A stretch of DNA of 64,000 nt from positions 3,038,001-3,102,000 of the forward strand of contig NZ_JAABNS010000001.1 of assembly GCF_009928425.1 (NCBI RefSeq), in the 5' to 3' direction. Shown one piece after another: positions 11,358-20,455 of this stretch. Under the pieces are notes generated by a model. That model saw only the letters and a list, made by a program, of their open reading frames with translations. It did not search any database and was not told the DNA's origin. This stretch comes from Pseudarthrobacter sp. ATCC 49987 (GTDB lineage: Bacteria > Actinomycetota > Actinomycetes > Actinomycetales > Micrococcaceae). Both the position numbers and the translations under genes were made by a program. How positions within the stretch are numbered: the stretch's first letter is position 1; every line of letters begins with the position of its first letter.

Positions 11358-12437
11358 TCATACGGCGGCCGCCATCCGGTGCATGCCACGGGCGGCGCCC
11401 CGCGCCTTGAGTGACATTACGAACGCGAGGACGCCGGCCACCGCGCGGTAGAAGTCCACCGGGATCTCCTGGCCCAGCTCGCAGGCGCTGTGCAGGGCCC
11501 GGGTCAGCGGGATGTCCTGGACCATCGGGACGTCCTTGGCCTCGGCCTCTTCCCTGATCCTGGCCGCGATGTGGCCTGAGCCCTTGGCCACCACGCGGGG
11601 GGCGGACTTTCCGGGTTCGTACTTGAGCGCCACCGCGAAGTGCGTGGGGTTGACCAGCACGACGTCGGCGTCCCCGATCGCCGCGATCATCCGGTTCCGG
11701 CTCATCGTCATCTGCCGGGCCCGCCGCTGGGAGCGGATCAGCGGGTCGCCTTCGCTGCTCTTGTTTTCGTCCTGGACTTCTTTCTTGGACATCCGGGTCT
11801 TTTTGCGGTTGCGGCGCATCACGACAAAGAAGTCAGCCGCCGCGAGGACGATACCGGCCGCCACGGCGAACTGGACCAGCGAGGCGATACCGCCGCCCGC
11901 GGCCTGCACGACCCCGGAAACGGGCATTCCTCCGGCTGTCAGCAGCACCGGCACCAGCCCCTGCACGACGCTGTAGAGGACCAGCCCCACGACGCTGGCC
12001 TTCAGCAGCGCCTTGACGCCGCCCCACACCGCTTGCATGCCGAACATCCGTTTCAGCCCGTCGAGAAGCTTGAAGTGCTCGAAGTCCAGCTTGAACTTCT
12101 TCAAGTGCACGCCGCCCTGGAGCGCGGCCCCGGCGAGAACCACGATGAAAACCACCAGCAGCATGGGCCCGACGATCCCGGCGATGGCGGCGAGGCCGTC
12201 CTCCAGGGCCTTGACGGCCTTGCCGGGATCCGGGGCTGCAACGATGCCGCGGACGCTGAAGAGCTGGTCCGTGGCGGCGTTGGAGGCGCGTTCCACGGTG
12301 GCCGGAATCATGATGGCGGCGGCGCCGACGCCGACCCAGGCGGTGAGGTCCTGGGAGCGGGAAAGCTGACCCTTGGAGCGGACCTCCTTCATGCGTTTGT
12401 CGGTGGCTTGCTCGGTTTTTTCCTGTGAATCCGACAT
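11358..12437 (-). CDS. flhB: Flagellar export switch protein FlhB
   Basis: A 359-residue FlhB with the typical N-terminus (SQEKTEQATDKRMKEVRSKG), four TM segments and a C-terminal autocleavage domain. The NPTH self-cleavage motif is intact, with Asn near residue 263. FlhB switches export specificity from rod/hook to filament substrates together with FliK. It starts at the last base of the fliR stop region, consistent with coupled translation. Confidence 0.98.
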   Translation of the reverse strand: MSDSQEKTEQATDKRMKEVRSKGQLSRSQDLTAWVGVGAAAIMIPATVERASNAATDQLFSVRGIVAAPDPGKAVKALEDGLAAIAGIVGPMLLVVFIVVLAGAALQGGVHLKKFKLDFEHFKLLDGLKRMFGMQAVWGGVKALLKASVVGLVLYSVVQGLVPVLLTAGGMPVSGVVQAAGGGIASLVQFAVAAGIVLAAADFFVVMRRNRKKTRMSKKEVQDENKSSEGDPLIRSQRRARQMTMSRNRMIAAIGDADVVLVNPTHFAVALKYEPGKSAPRVVAKGSGHIAARIREEAEAKDVPMVQDIPLTRALHSACELGQEIPVDFYRAVAGVLAFVMSLKARGAARGMHRMAAAV

Positions 12438-13195
12438 CAGCCCACCCCCAGCACCGTTTTGGCGGCCTGCCCGGCAAGGCTGGAAACAATCCTGGGCAGC
12501 GCCAGGAAGATGAACCCGGCAAGCATGAGGGTGAGCAGGATCTTGAGCGGGAAGCCCAGGGAGAAGGCGTTGAGTGCCGGGGCAACGCGGGTCAGCAGGC
12601 CGAGTCCGACGTCGGCGAGGAACAGGACCACCACGAGCGGTCCGGCGATCTGGACGGCGGCCAGGAACATTCCGGTGACCGCCGACGTCATGGCCTGGAC
12701 CGGCTGGGCCAGATCGATGCCGCCGGCCAGCGGCAGGGCACCAAAGCTGCCGGTGAGTCCGGTGATGACGAGTTGATAGCCGTCGGAGGAGAACAGCAGC
12801 GCCAGCGCCGCCATCTGCAACAGCCTCGTGAATTGCGCGCCGTTGACATTCATCTGGGGGTCAAAAGCCTGGGCCATCTGAAAGCCGCTGAAGAGGTCGA
12901 TCAGGCTGCCGGCGGACTGGACGGCGGAGAAGATCACGAGGACCAGGAAGCCCAGGGCCAGCCCGGTCACCAGCTCCAGCACCACCCCGGTAAGGAAGCC
13001 GGCCGTGTCGCGAGCCGTGTACCCGGCGGAGACCCGCTGGGACACGGCAAGGCCGAGCCCGAGCCCGAGCATGGCTTTGACGCGGCCGGGGAACGCCTGG
13101 TGGGCGAAAGGCGGTGCCACGATCAGGAATGCCGTCATCCTGACGGTGGCCAGCAGGAGCGCTTCCAGCCACGTCGGGTCGATCGGGATGCCCAC
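12437..13195 (-). CDS. fliR: Flagellar export gate protein FliR
   Basis: A 252-residue, strongly hydrophobic FliR, part of the FliPQR export channel. I place the start at the GTG at 13195 (VGIPIDPTWLEALLL), with GGAGG 8 nt upstream and one base after the fliQ stop. A longer frame back to 13252 overlaps fliQ and has no ribosome site. It overlaps flhB by one base. Confidence 0.95.
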   Translation of the reverse strand: MGIPIDPTWLEALLLATVRMTAFLIVAPPFAHQAFPGRVKAMLGLGLGLAVSQRVSAGYTARDTAGFLTGVVLELVTGLALGFLVLVIFSAVQSAGSLIDLFSGFQMAQAFDPQMNVNGAQFTRLLQMAALALLFSSDGYQLVITGLTGSFGALPLAGGIDLAQPVQAMTSAVTGMFLAAVQIAGPLVVVLFLADVGLGLLTRVAPALNAFSLGFPLKILLTLMLAGFIFLALPRIVSSLAGQAAKTVLGVG

Positions 13196-13196
13196 C

Positions 13197-13472
13197 TCAC
13201 AAGCCTCCGAGCAGCGACGGGATCTTGGCGAAGAGATCGTTGGTGAAGGCAACCATCTCCGAGATCATCCAGTGGCCGCAGATCAGCAGGGCGATTGCCA
13301 CGGCCGCGGCCTTGGGCACGAACGACAGGGTGGCTTCCTGCAGCTGGGTAATGGATTGCAGCAGGGCGATGGCCAGGCCGACCACGAGGGCTGTCACCAG
13401 GACGGGGGCGGAGAGCTTGGCCGCGACGATCATGGCCTGGAGACAGATGTCCAGGACGGCATTGGCGTTCAT
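13197..13472 (-). CDS. fliQ: Flagellar export gate protein FliQ
   Basis: A 91-residue protein with two TM helices: LSAPVLVTALVVGLAIALLQ, then the ITQLQEATLSFVPK loop typical of FliQ, then a second hydrophobic segment. The start ATG at 13472 overlaps the fliP stop as ATGA. The frame stays open far upstream, but that part is a shadow of fliP. Confidence 0.96.
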   Translation of the reverse strand: MNANAVLDICLQAMIVAAKLSAPVLVTALVVGLAIALLQSITQLQEATLSFVPKAAAVAIALLICGHWMISEMVAFTNDLFAKIPSLLGGL

Positions 13473-14410
13473 CCGGTGGCCGCATAGCTCTGGATGAGTG
13501 AGGTGATGATCAGGCCCCAGCCGTCCACCAGGACGAACAGCAGGATCTTGAAGGGCAGCGAAATCATCACCGGCGGGAGCATCATCATGCCCATGGACAT
13601 GAGGGCGGCGGAGACCACGAGGTCGATCACGAGGAACGGGATGAAGATCACGAAGCCGATGATGAACGCGGCGCGGAGTTCCGAAATCATGAAGGCGGGA
13701 ATGAGGGTCTGCAGGGGCACGGCCTCGGGCGTGGCCGGGTTTTCCGCCGCGGCGGCCCGGGACATCAGGGCGATGTCCTCTTCCCTGGTGTGGGCCAGCA
13801 TGAAGTGCTGCAGCGGGCCGCTGGCAGCGCCGACGGCGCCGTTGAAGTCCAGGGTGCCGTTGAGGTAGGGCTGGATGCCGATGGTGTTCATCTCGTTGAT
13901 AACCGGCCACATGACGAAAATCGAGAGGAACAGTGCCAGCCCGGCGAGCACCTGGTTCGGCGGGATGGACGGCAGCGACAGGGCGTTGCGGGTCATCGCG
14001 AGGACCACGAAGATCTTGGTGAAGGACGTCATCATCAGCAGCAGCGCCGGCGCCACCGACAGCAGGGTGATGCCGATCAGGGTCAGGACCGCCGTCGACG
14101 GTTTGCCGTCGAGTCCGTTGATCTCGATGTTGACGCTGCCGCCGCCGGGGTTTGCCGGATCTGTCGGGGCGACCGGCGGGTTGGGGTCGATGGGGGCTGC
14201 CTGGCCGGCCGAGGCGGTCAGCCAGAGCAGCAGCACCGCGAACAGGACGGCGGCGAGGCCCAGCACCATCGCCCTGGCGGTCAGGGCAGCGCCCGCGGGG
14301 ACAGTTGCCGGGCGGACCGTTGCCGGGCGGTTTGCGCCAGGCCGGATCAGCTCAGCGCCGGGGGCGGCCGGGAGTGAGGAGGCGGAGTGGAAAGTCAGCG
14401 AGCGGATCAA
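13469..14410 (-). CDS. fliP: Flagellar export gate protein FliP
   Basis: FliP of about 313 residues. The core is unmistakable: LLLMMTSFTKIFVVLAMTRN, the PPNQVLAGLALFLS block and the C-terminal MGMMMLPPVMISLPFKILLF. A hydrophobic segment near residues 48-70 followed by SAGQAA looks like the cleavable signal typical of FliP. The TTG at 14410 overlaps the fliO stop as TTGA and is my preferred start. An ATG at 14452 and an internal ATG just before the signal segment are alternatives. Confidence 0.93.
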   Translation of the reverse strand: MIRSLTFHSASSLPAAPGAELIRPGANRPATVRPATVPAGAALTARAMVLGLAAVLFAVLLLWLTASAGQAAPIDPNPPVAPTDPANPGGGSVNIEINGLDGKPSTAVLTLIGITLLSVAPALLLMMTSFTKIFVVLAMTRNALSLPSIPPNQVLAGLALFLSIFVMWPVINEMNTIGIQPYLNGTLDFNGAVGAASGPLQHFMLAHTREEDIALMSRAAAAENPATPEAVPLQTLIPAFMISELRAAFIIGFVIFIPFLVIDLVVSAALMSMGMMMLPPVMISLPFKILLFVLVDGWGLIITSLIQSYAATG

Positions 14411-14982
14411 TTGCGGCGCCCGCTCCTGAGGGCGGCAGCGGCCTGCTTCCACGTGGAGCCGGCCAGGATTGACCCATGGAGGGGCGGATGGCCGGCCGCG
14501 CCGGAGTTGTTGCCGCGCGGCGAAGATCCCCGCGCATGGGAGTCCCGGTGCAGGGTGCTGCGGCGGGGCAGCGGGGCGTTCGCGGGGCTGGCGTCGGCAG
14601 CGTCGACACTGTCCTCGGAGAGTTCCTCGAAGGCGGCCTGCCGGCCGGGCAGCGGGCCGAAGCCGGACAGGATCCGGGCAAATTCGCCGGCTCCGCGGCG
14701 GGTTTCGGGGACGGCGGCTTCCTCGGCTTCGGCCGGGATGTCACCGGTGTGCAGGACGTTGACGGCGTGTTCTGTGACGCCCAGGAGGAATCGCTGCCCC
14801 GAGGCGTCGACAACCACGACGGAGGCTTTCTGGCCGACGCTCTGCCGGCTGACAATGGTCAGTGCGCCGTCGGCCCGGCGCCGTCCGGTGCCCTTGCCGA
14901 GCCGTCGTTGCAGGAGCCACATGAGGCCCAGCACCGCGCCCAGGGCCACGAATACCCGCAGCCCGAGGATCAGTGCGTCCAT
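14407..14982 (-). CDS. fliO: Flagellar biosynthesis protein FliO
   Basis: A 191-residue protein with one N-terminal TM helix (LGLRVFVALGAVLGLMWLLQ), a basic stretch and the small beta-rich FliO domain (LTIVSRQSVGQKASVVVVD, then FLLGVTEHAVNVL). FliO stabilises FliP during gate assembly. Beyond about residue 105 the protein is low-complexity. It sits between fliN and fliP as expected and abuts fliN without a gap. Confidence 0.88.
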   Translation of the reverse strand: MDALILGLRVFVALGAVLGLMWLLQRRLGKGTGRRRADGALTIVSRQSVGQKASVVVVDASGQRFLLGVTEHAVNVLHTGDIPAEAEEAAVPETRRGAGEFARILSGFGPLPGRQAAFEELSEDSVDAADASPANAPLPRRSTLHRDSHARGSSPRGNNSGAAGHPPLHGSILAGSTWKQAAAALRSGRRN

Positions 14983-15711
14983 TCAGCTAAGTCCCTCGGC
15001 AACATCGAGGATGCGGGTGATCCGGACGGCGTAGTCCTGGTCCAGGACCACCACTTCGCCGTGGGCGATCAGCCGCCCGTTCAGCAGGACGTCCGCCGGG
15101 GCGCCGGCGGAGCGGTCGAGTTCGATGATCTTGCCCGGTTCGAGCGAGAGCACATCGCGCACCGACATGCGGGTGCGGCCGATCTCCACGGTAAGGGCCA
15201 TTTCGATGTTGTTGATCCTGCCGAGCCGGCCGGCAACGGCCTCGCCGCCGGCGAACACGTCGCCCGCGCGGTCCTGGCTGGTGTTGTGTTCGCGGAGGCG
15301 GACGGCGAACCAGGCGGCGGCGTTGACACCGTCGGAGAGTTCGAAGACCGCGGTGTCGGGGTCCGAGAGCAGGCCGGAGGCGTCGGACTCGCGCAGGTCG
15401 CTCAGGACTCCGGCGCCGAACACCGAGCTGGCGCTTTCCATCGCAGGGCGCAGCACGTCCGTCACCGAGACGACGCCGGGCTGGGCTCCCGCCATGCCGC
15501 CGGCGGCTTCGTCGAGGAAGGTGCGGTCGCTCAGCATCAGCGCGAGGTCTGCGGTGACGGAGCCGACGAACGTGGCGGTGACAGCCTGGCGGGCGTAGGC
15601 CGCGGCCGCGCGGGCCGGCACGAGGGCCAGCACTTTGAGCGCCACCGGGCTCGGCAGTTCTTCAACGAGCCGTTCCGCCGACGATTCGTGCCTGGTCAGG
15701 GTGATGCTCAT
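14983..15711 (-). CDS. fliN: Flagellar switch protein FliN (FliY-like, long form)
   Basis: A 242-residue protein whose last 80 residues are a SpoA/FliN C-ring domain (EMALTVEIGRTRMSVRDVLS, GKIIELDRSAGAPADVLLNG). The N-terminal 150 residues (FVGSVTADLALMLSDRTFL) recall the CheC/CheX-like part of FliY in Gram-positives, so a phosphatase-like or regulatory role is possible. FliN builds the lower C-ring with FliM. It overlaps fliM by 4 nt. Confidence 0.9.
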   Translation of the reverse strand: MSITLTRHESSAERLVEELPSPVALKVLALVPARAAAAYARQAVTATFVGSVTADLALMLSDRTFLDEAAGGMAGAQPGVVSVTDVLRPAMESASSVFGAGVLSDLRESDASGLLSDPDTAVFELSDGVNAAAWFAVRLREHNTSQDRAGDVFAGGEAVAGRLGRINNIEMALTVEIGRTRMSVRDVLSLEPGKIIELDRSAGAPADVLLNGRLIAHGEVVVLDQDYAVRITRILDVAEGLS

Positions 15712-16613
15712 CGGTGATTCTCCTCGATTGTGACAATGACTGCGGCCGCGCGGGACCCGTTGCGGGCCGGGGCGGCCGTGGCGAGCCGGGTGCCGTCCAG
15801 GGTGAGGTCAAACGGCCGGTTCTCCAGGTGCGGCAGGGTCAGGACGTCTCCCACTGCGAGGCCCAGGACCTGGCTGGGGGTGACAAACGACGTCGAGAGC
15901 CGCACCGAGAGTTCCACCGGAACCCGTTCCAGCTGGGCGCTGACACGCGCGGCGGCGTCCTCCCGGTTGTCGGTGGGGTTGACCTTCTTGAGCCGTCCCA
16001 GCAGGAGTGCTGCGGGGACGCCCAGGGTGGCGGGGGCGCTCATGTCGCCGACGTTGATGGTGAACGCCGCGACGATCATCAGTTCGCTGGGGGCTGCGGC
16101 CTGGGCGAACTGGGAGTTGTACTGGATGGTGTCCACCCGGACGGTTTCGCTCAGCAGCGGCCCCAGGGAATAGCCGAGGTCTTCGAGCGCCTCATCCATG
16201 AGTCCCTTGACCAGCGCCTGTTCAATCTGGGTGAACTTGCGGTCCGGCATGGGCGCATCGTTGGAGGCGCCGAGCATGCGGTTCACCCAGCCGAGGGCCG
16301 CGGGGGCGGGGAACTGCACCACGAGCTTGGAATCGTGTCCCTCGACGGTGCAGAGCACCATGGCGGTGACCGCGGGCAGGGAGGCTGCGTACTCGTCGTA
16401 GCTGAGCATGCTGACGTCTTCGAGCCGCACCACGGACTTGACGCGGACCTTCGCGGTCAGCTGGGTTCCCCACTGGCGGGCGAAAGTTTCAAAGGCGAGT
16501 TCCAGGACGCGGCTGTGTTCCCGGGCGAGCGTCGCGGGACGCCGGAAGTCGTAGACGCTGACCGCCCGCTCCCGTGCCACTTCCCGCTCATCCAAAACAC
16601 TCACGGTTGCCAC
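15708..16613 (-). CDS. fliM: Flagellar motor switch protein FliM
   Basis: A 301-residue FliM: middle CheC-like domain (ALVKGLMDEALEDLGYSLGP, DTIQYNSQFAQ) and C-terminal SpoA domain (LGLAVGDVLTLPHLENRPFD). FliM links the rotor to FliN. The short N-terminus lacks an obvious copy of the usual CheY-binding motif (LSQxEIDALL), although a remote version could be hidden. No che genes are visible in the window. Confidence 0.95.
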   Translation of the reverse strand: MATVSVLDEREVARERAVSVYDFRRPATLAREHSRVLELAFETFARQWGTQLTAKVRVKSVVRLEDVSMLSYDEYAASLPAVTAMVLCTVEGHDSKLVVQFPAPAALGWVNRMLGASNDAPMPDRKFTQIEQALVKGLMDEALEDLGYSLGPLLSETVRVDTIQYNSQFAQAAAPSELMIVAAFTINVGDMSAPATLGVPAALLLGRLKKVNPTDNREDAAARVSAQLERVPVELSVRLSTSFVTPSQVLGLAVGDVLTLPHLENRPFDLTLDGTRLATAAPARNGSRAAAVIVTIEENHR

Positions 16614-16664
16614 TATCGGCAGGGGATCCGCAGCGGTAAGCAGCCCGCCGCACGCAGTAACAGC

Positions 16665-17492
16665 CTATTTCCCGCTGTGTTTCAGCACTTCCGGAATCAG
16701 TGCCCGGACGACGTCGGGCTGGTCCGAGATGATCACGATGTCCACCCGGCGGTTTCGTTCCATGAGCTCGGGGGTGGAGTCGTCGTTGACCTGCCGCGCG
16801 GAGCCGAAGGCGACGGCGCCGATGGTTGCCGGCGCGATCCCGCCGCGGTCCACCATGTAGCGCAGGACGTTGACGGCCCGGGCCGAGGACAACTCCCAGG
16901 TGGACGGGTAGGCGGTGATGCCGTTGGCAGCGTGGCCTTCGACCATGATCTCCAGGGACGCCGGGCCGAGGATCGGAGAGATGATTGTCAGGACCTGGGC
17001 CGCCCGGTCAGTCAGTTCCGGCCGGTCCGGCGCGAAGAAGGTCTGGGAACCGATCAGTTTGACCGTAAGTCCGCGCTGGTCGATCTGGAATTCAACGTTC
17101 TCGCTGAGCCCGGCGGCCGCCAGGCCTGCCTTCATCTGCGCTTCAAGGGCACGCAGCCGGTCAACTTCCTTCAGGGCCGCTTCGAGGGCATCGGGTGCTG
17201 CCGGTGAACCCGCGGACTGGAGCGCGGCGAACGCCTCCAGGTTTTTGTCCGCAAGTTCAGGCGGGACCACTGTGCCCTCTGCCGTGTCCACTGTCTCGCT
17301 CGCAACCGCCCCAAAGCCGGTGGCGAGGGAATTGCGCAGCTTCTCGAACTTGTTCGCGTCGACTGTGGACATGGCGTAGAGGACGATGAACAGGCACATG
17401 AGCACCGTGACCATGTCCATATAGGACGCCATCCAGCGTTCGTCGACGTGGTGTTCTTCGGGTTTCTTGCGGGGGCGACGGCGGCCACTCAC
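16665..17492 (-). CDS. motB: Flagellar stator protein MotB
   Basis: A 275-residue stator subunit with one N-terminal TM helix carrying the essential aspartate (Asp26 in MDMVTVLMCLFIVLYAMS). It also has a C-terminal OmpA-like peptidoglycan-binding domain (MVEGHAANGITAYPSTWELS, then the RNRRVDIVI end). Asp in this position is typical of both proton- and sodium-type stators, so the coupling ion is not settled. It overlaps motA by 4 nt. No fliL lies between motB and fliM. Confidence 0.97.
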   Translation of the reverse strand: MSGRRRPRKKPEEHHVDERWMASYMDMVTVLMCLFIVLYAMSTVDANKFEKLRNSLATGFGAVASETVDTAEGTVVPPELADKNLEAFAALQSAGSPAAPDALEAALKEVDRLRALEAQMKAGLAAAGLSENVEFQIDQRGLTVKLIGSQTFFAPDRPELTDRAAQVLTIISPILGPASLEIMVEGHAANGITAYPSTWELSSARAVNVLRYMVDRGGIAPATIGAVAFGSARQVNDDSTPELMERNRRVDIVIISDQPDVVRALIPEVLKHSGK

Positions 17493-18304
17493 GCCGCGGT
17501 GTCCATCGTTCCGGCGTCGCCGTTGGCGGCCTTGCGGCCGCTTCCGGAACTCTTGAGCTGGTGCTCGGGAACCATGGAGCGGAGCCTCTCGGCGAGCAGC
17601 AGCGGCTGCGCGCCGGACTGCACGGCGAGCATGCCTTCCATCAGCAGCGTCCGGCGTTCGATGTCCAGTTCGGACAGCCGGGCCAGGCGCGAACTGAACG
17701 GGAGCCAGATGAAGTTGGCGGACAGCAGGCCCCAGAGGGTGGCAACGAAGGCCGCCGCAATCATGTGCCCCAGCTCATCCGGCTGGGACAGGTTTTCCAG
17801 CACGTGGGTCAGGGACACCACGGTTCCGACGATGCCGACGGTGGGGGCGTATCCGCCGAGGGACGCGAAGAACTTCGACGAGGCGTGATCGCTGCGGGAT
17901 TTCGTATCGATCTCGTCCTCCATCTGCATCCGGAGGTCCTCGGCGTCGGTGCCGTCGGCAATGTTCTGCAGCGCCCGGGCCAAGAAAGGATCGTTGACGC
18001 CGGCGGCCTCCTCCTCCAGGGAGAGCAGGCCCTCGCTGCGGGCCTTTTCTGCGAAGCGCACCATCTGGTCGATGCTGTCCTGCGGTTTTGCCGTCTTACC
18101 GATGAACATTCCCGGCACGGATTTGAATGCCTGGATGACATCCTTGAGCGTGTTTCCGGCCAGTCCGATGGCCAGGGTGGCCCCGAAAACGAGGATCATG
18201 GGGGCCGGCAGCACGAGGGAGCTGAGGCTGCCGCCCTCGAGAAGGACCATAACGATGAGGGAACCAAAGGCGAGAAGCAGTCCGATGACTGTTGCGGGAT
18301 CCAT
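17489..18304 (-). CDS. motA: Flagellar stator protein MotA
   Basis: A 271-residue MotA with four TM segments and the large cytosolic loop between TM2 and TM3. The conserved SLGGYAPTVGIVGTVVSLTH stretch marks TM3, and the charged FAEKARSEGLLSLEEEA loop contacts FliG. It forms the ion-conducting stator with MotB, and the two genes overlap by 4 nt. Confidence 0.97.
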   Translation of the reverse strand: MDPATVIGLLLAFGSLIVMVLLEGGSLSSLVLPAPMILVFGATLAIGLAGNTLKDVIQAFKSVPGMFIGKTAKPQDSIDQMVRFAEKARSEGLLSLEEEAAGVNDPFLARALQNIADGTDAEDLRMQMEDEIDTKSRSDHASSKFFASLGGYAPTVGIVGTVVSLTHVLENLSQPDELGHMIAAAFVATLWGLLSANFIWLPFSSRLARLSELDIERRTLLMEGMLAVQSGAQPLLLAERLRSMVPEHQLKSSGSGRKAANGDAGTMDTAA

Positions 18305-18307
18305 GGA

Positions 18308-18595
18308 TTACTTTCTTGGGGGCTCAGGTGCTGGGCGGCGGCGGCCGTCCGCGGGGTCCGACGGCGGGACGAGGCTCAGGGGGTATCCGGTCACCGCGGG
18401 AAAGTCCCGCGCTTTGCTCAGGACGTAGGCCCGGTAGTCGGCAATGAGTTCAACCACTTCGGCGAGGCTTTCCAGCACCACGTACGCGGCACCGTCGAGG
18501 GTCACCAGATGGGTGTCCGGGCTCTCGTGGATACGCTCGATCAGATCCGGATTGACCGCGAAACGCGTTCCGTTGAGGCGAGTGACGACGATCAT
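18308..18595 (-). CDS. flbD: FlbD family flagellar protein
   Basis: A 95-residue protein of the short FlbD family found before motAB or near flgE in Gram-positive flagellar operons. It starts MIVVTRLNGTRFAVNPDLIE and continues IHESPDTHLVTLDGAAYVV. The family's biochemical role is unclear, and it is unrelated to the Caulobacter regulator of the same name. It is first gene of the flbD-motA-motB-fliMNOPQR-flhBA unit, with a FliA-like promoter about 90 nt upstream. Confidence 0.9.
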   Translation of the reverse strand: MIVVTRLNGTRFAVNPDLIERIHESPDTHLVTLDGAAYVVLESLAEVVELIADYRAYVLSKARDFPAVTGYPLSLVPPSDPADGRRRPAPEPPRK

Positions 18596-18675
18596 GGGCC
18601 GATTCTGCTCTGTTTTCTGCTCAGCGTTTGTCCTGCTCAGCGATGCCAGGCAGGGGGAAGGGTGTTCTCCTTCTA

Positions 18676-18702
18676 CTGTCGGCAGAGAGGCCCTGTTCGT
18701 TA
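18676..18702 (-). promoter_or_regulatory. FliA-like promoter upstream of flbD
   Basis: On the minus strand: TAAC at 18702-18699, a 15-nt spacer, then GCCGACAG at 18683-18676. Layout and spacing match the flagellar sigma consensus (TAAA-N15-GCCGATAA). Confidence 0.65.
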
Positions 18703-18730
18703 GGCGGCGGGCCGTTCCGGCTGCCTAACG

Positions 18731-18767
18731 AAAAGAACCGCCGCACCGTTGCCGGCACGGCGGTTCT
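18731..18767 (-). terminator. Rho-independent terminator after flgE
   Basis: Arms AGAACCGCCG (18734-18743) and CGGCGGTTCT (18758-18767) form a perfect 10-bp stem, followed on the minus strand by a short T run. It lies 23 nt beyond the flgE stop and closes the flgB-to-flgE unit. Confidence 0.8.
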
Positions 18768-18789
18768 CCCCACATGGTGTTCGGGAAAT

Positions 18790-19971
18790 CTAGCGCTTGA
18801 GGTTGCCGAGCTCCTGAAGGACCTCATCCGAGGTGGTGATGATGCGGGCGTTGGCCTGGAAGCCGCGCTGGGCGACGATCAGGTTGGTGAATTCCTGGGA
18901 CAGGTCCACGTTCGACATCTCCAGCGAACCGCCGGCCAGGGTGCCGATGCCCGCGTCCCCTGCTGCGCCCAGCTGGACGTTGCCGGAGTTGGCGGTGGCG
19001 ACGTAGGAGGAGCCGCCGGCCTTCTCCAGACCGGCAGGGTTGGTGAACTTGGCCAGCGCGATCTTCGCGAGGACCTGCTTGGTGCCGTTACTGAAGGAGC
19101 CGATCAGCGAGCCGTCGTTGCCCAGCGTAAAGGATTCCAGCTTCCCGGCAGCAGAACCGTTCTGGCTGGCGACAGTCAGGGAGCTCATGGAGGCATAGCC
19201 GGAGACCTTTGAGAGGTCGATGTCGACGTTGCTGCTGCCAACCTTTAAAGCGGCCAATGGTGTGAGGACACCGTTCGGGTCTTGCCTGAGGGAAACTGTT
19301 GAGGCGGCGGCGGTATCGTCGTTGCCTGTGACGTCCCAGCCAGTGAGGGTCTTGTCGAAAGTCAGGGTCAGGCTACGCTCAGTTCCCGCGCCGTCGTAAA
19401 CCTTGACGATGCGCTGAAGACTGGTCGGCATGGACGCGTCGCTGGGCAGGTTGCCGTCCAGCGTGACCTTGTTCGTGGCGTTGGCGATCATGGTGTTCGG
19501 GTTGAGCGTGATGTCGCCGATGGCATTGCCCTGATTAACGACGCCGGTCGGGTCGGCGGTCCAACCCTGCAGGATGCCGCCGTCGGGGCTGACAAGCTGG
19601 CTGGCGGCGTCGAAAGTCATTGATCCGGCGCGGGTGAAGAGCTGCTGGCCGCCCTTGCTCGTGACGAAGAAACCGTCGCCGGAGATCATCATGTCCGTGG
19701 CGCGGCCGGTGCTCTGCGAGGAGCCCTGGGCGAAGTTGGTGCTGACGCCGGCAACCCGGACGCCAAGGCCGATCTGGGCCGGGTTGCTGCCGCCGGTCTC
19801 GCCCTGCGGCGCGGAGGCGCCCTGGGTCATCTGGGACAGCGTGTCCTGGAACTGGGTGGAGGAAGCCTTGAAGCCCGCCGTGTTGACGTTGGCGATGTTG
19901 TTGCCGGTGACGTCCAGCATGGTCTGGTGGGCGCGAAGGCCGGAGATTCCGGAGTACAGCGAGCGGAGCAT
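18790..19971 (-). CDS. flgE: Flagellar hook protein FlgE
   Basis: A 393-residue hook subunit with the rod/hook N-terminal signature (MLRSLYSGISGLRAHQTMLD, then VTGNNIANVNTAGFK) and the C-terminal heptad region ending SNVDLSQEFTNLIVAQRGFQ and ANARIITTSDEVLQEL. It is exported by the type III system and polymerises on the rod, capped by FlgD. It contains no cysteine. No separate flgG or flgF gene is visible in the cluster. Confidence 0.96.
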   Translation of the reverse strand: MLRSLYSGISGLRAHQTMLDVTGNNIANVNTAGFKASSTQFQDTLSQMTQGASAPQGETGGSNPAQIGLGVRVAGVSTNFAQGSSQSTGRATDMMISGDGFFVTSKGGQQLFTRAGSMTFDAASQLVSPDGGILQGWTADPTGVVNQGNAIGDITLNPNTMIANATNKVTLDGNLPSDASMPTSLQRIVKVYDGAGTERSLTLTFDKTLTGWDVTGNDDTAAASTVSLRQDPNGVLTPLAALKVGSSNVDIDLSKVSGYASMSSLTVASQNGSAAGKLESFTLGNDGSLIGSFSNGTKQVLAKIALAKFTNPAGLEKAGGSSYVATANSGNVQLGAAGDAGIGTLAGGSLEMSNVDLSQEFTNLIVAQRGFQANARIITTSDEVLQELGNLKR

Positions 19972-20002
19972 GGGAACTGCCTTTCTGCGGGTGGAAAACT
20001 GG

Positions 20003-20437
20003 TCAGGAAGCGGCCGGAGCGGTGAGCCCGGTGATGGAGTCGAGGGGGATGGAGAGCTCGCCGACCTTGACGGTCGGAACAGCTCCGGAATATGACACGG
20101 AACTGGCGATGCCCGTGCCGGTGGTGCCGTCGCCGAGCGTGTAGCCGACGGAATGGCCGATCAGCTGGGCCGCCGCCTGCCGCATCTGCAGGGAGAACCC
20201 TTCCTTGCTGTTGGTGGTCAGTTCCTGCATCTTCTCCATCATGGAGAGCTGGATGGTCTGGCTCATCATCTGGTTGGTGTCCATGGGGGCGCTCGGGTTC
20301 TGGTTCTTGAGCTGGGCCACCAGGAGGGACATAAAGACCTCCGAATCCATGGCCTGCACGGGCGTCCTCACGGCAGCAGCCTGCGGGGTCTCCCCCGCAG
20401 CCGTGACCGGCGATGAAGCGATGGGCTGGATCGTCAT
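20003..20437 (-). CDS. flgD: Flagellar hook capping protein FlgD
   Basis: A 144-residue FlgD with the conserved N-terminal block FMSLLVAQLKNQNPSAPMDT and QTIQLSMMEKMQEL. It forms the scaffold cap for hook assembly. It is short and lacks the long C-terminal Ig-like region of enterobacterial FlgD, as is common in Gram-positives. It lies between fliK and flgE. Confidence 0.95.
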   Translation of the reverse strand: MTIQPIASSPVTAAGETPQAAAVRTPVQAMDSEVFMSLLVAQLKNQNPSAPMDTNQMMSQTIQLSMMEKMQELTTNSKEGFSLQMRQAAAQLIGHSVGYTLGDGTTGTGIASSVSYSGAVPTVKVGELSIPLDSITGLTAPAAS

Positions 20438-20455
20438 GTGTCGCGTTCCTTCGTG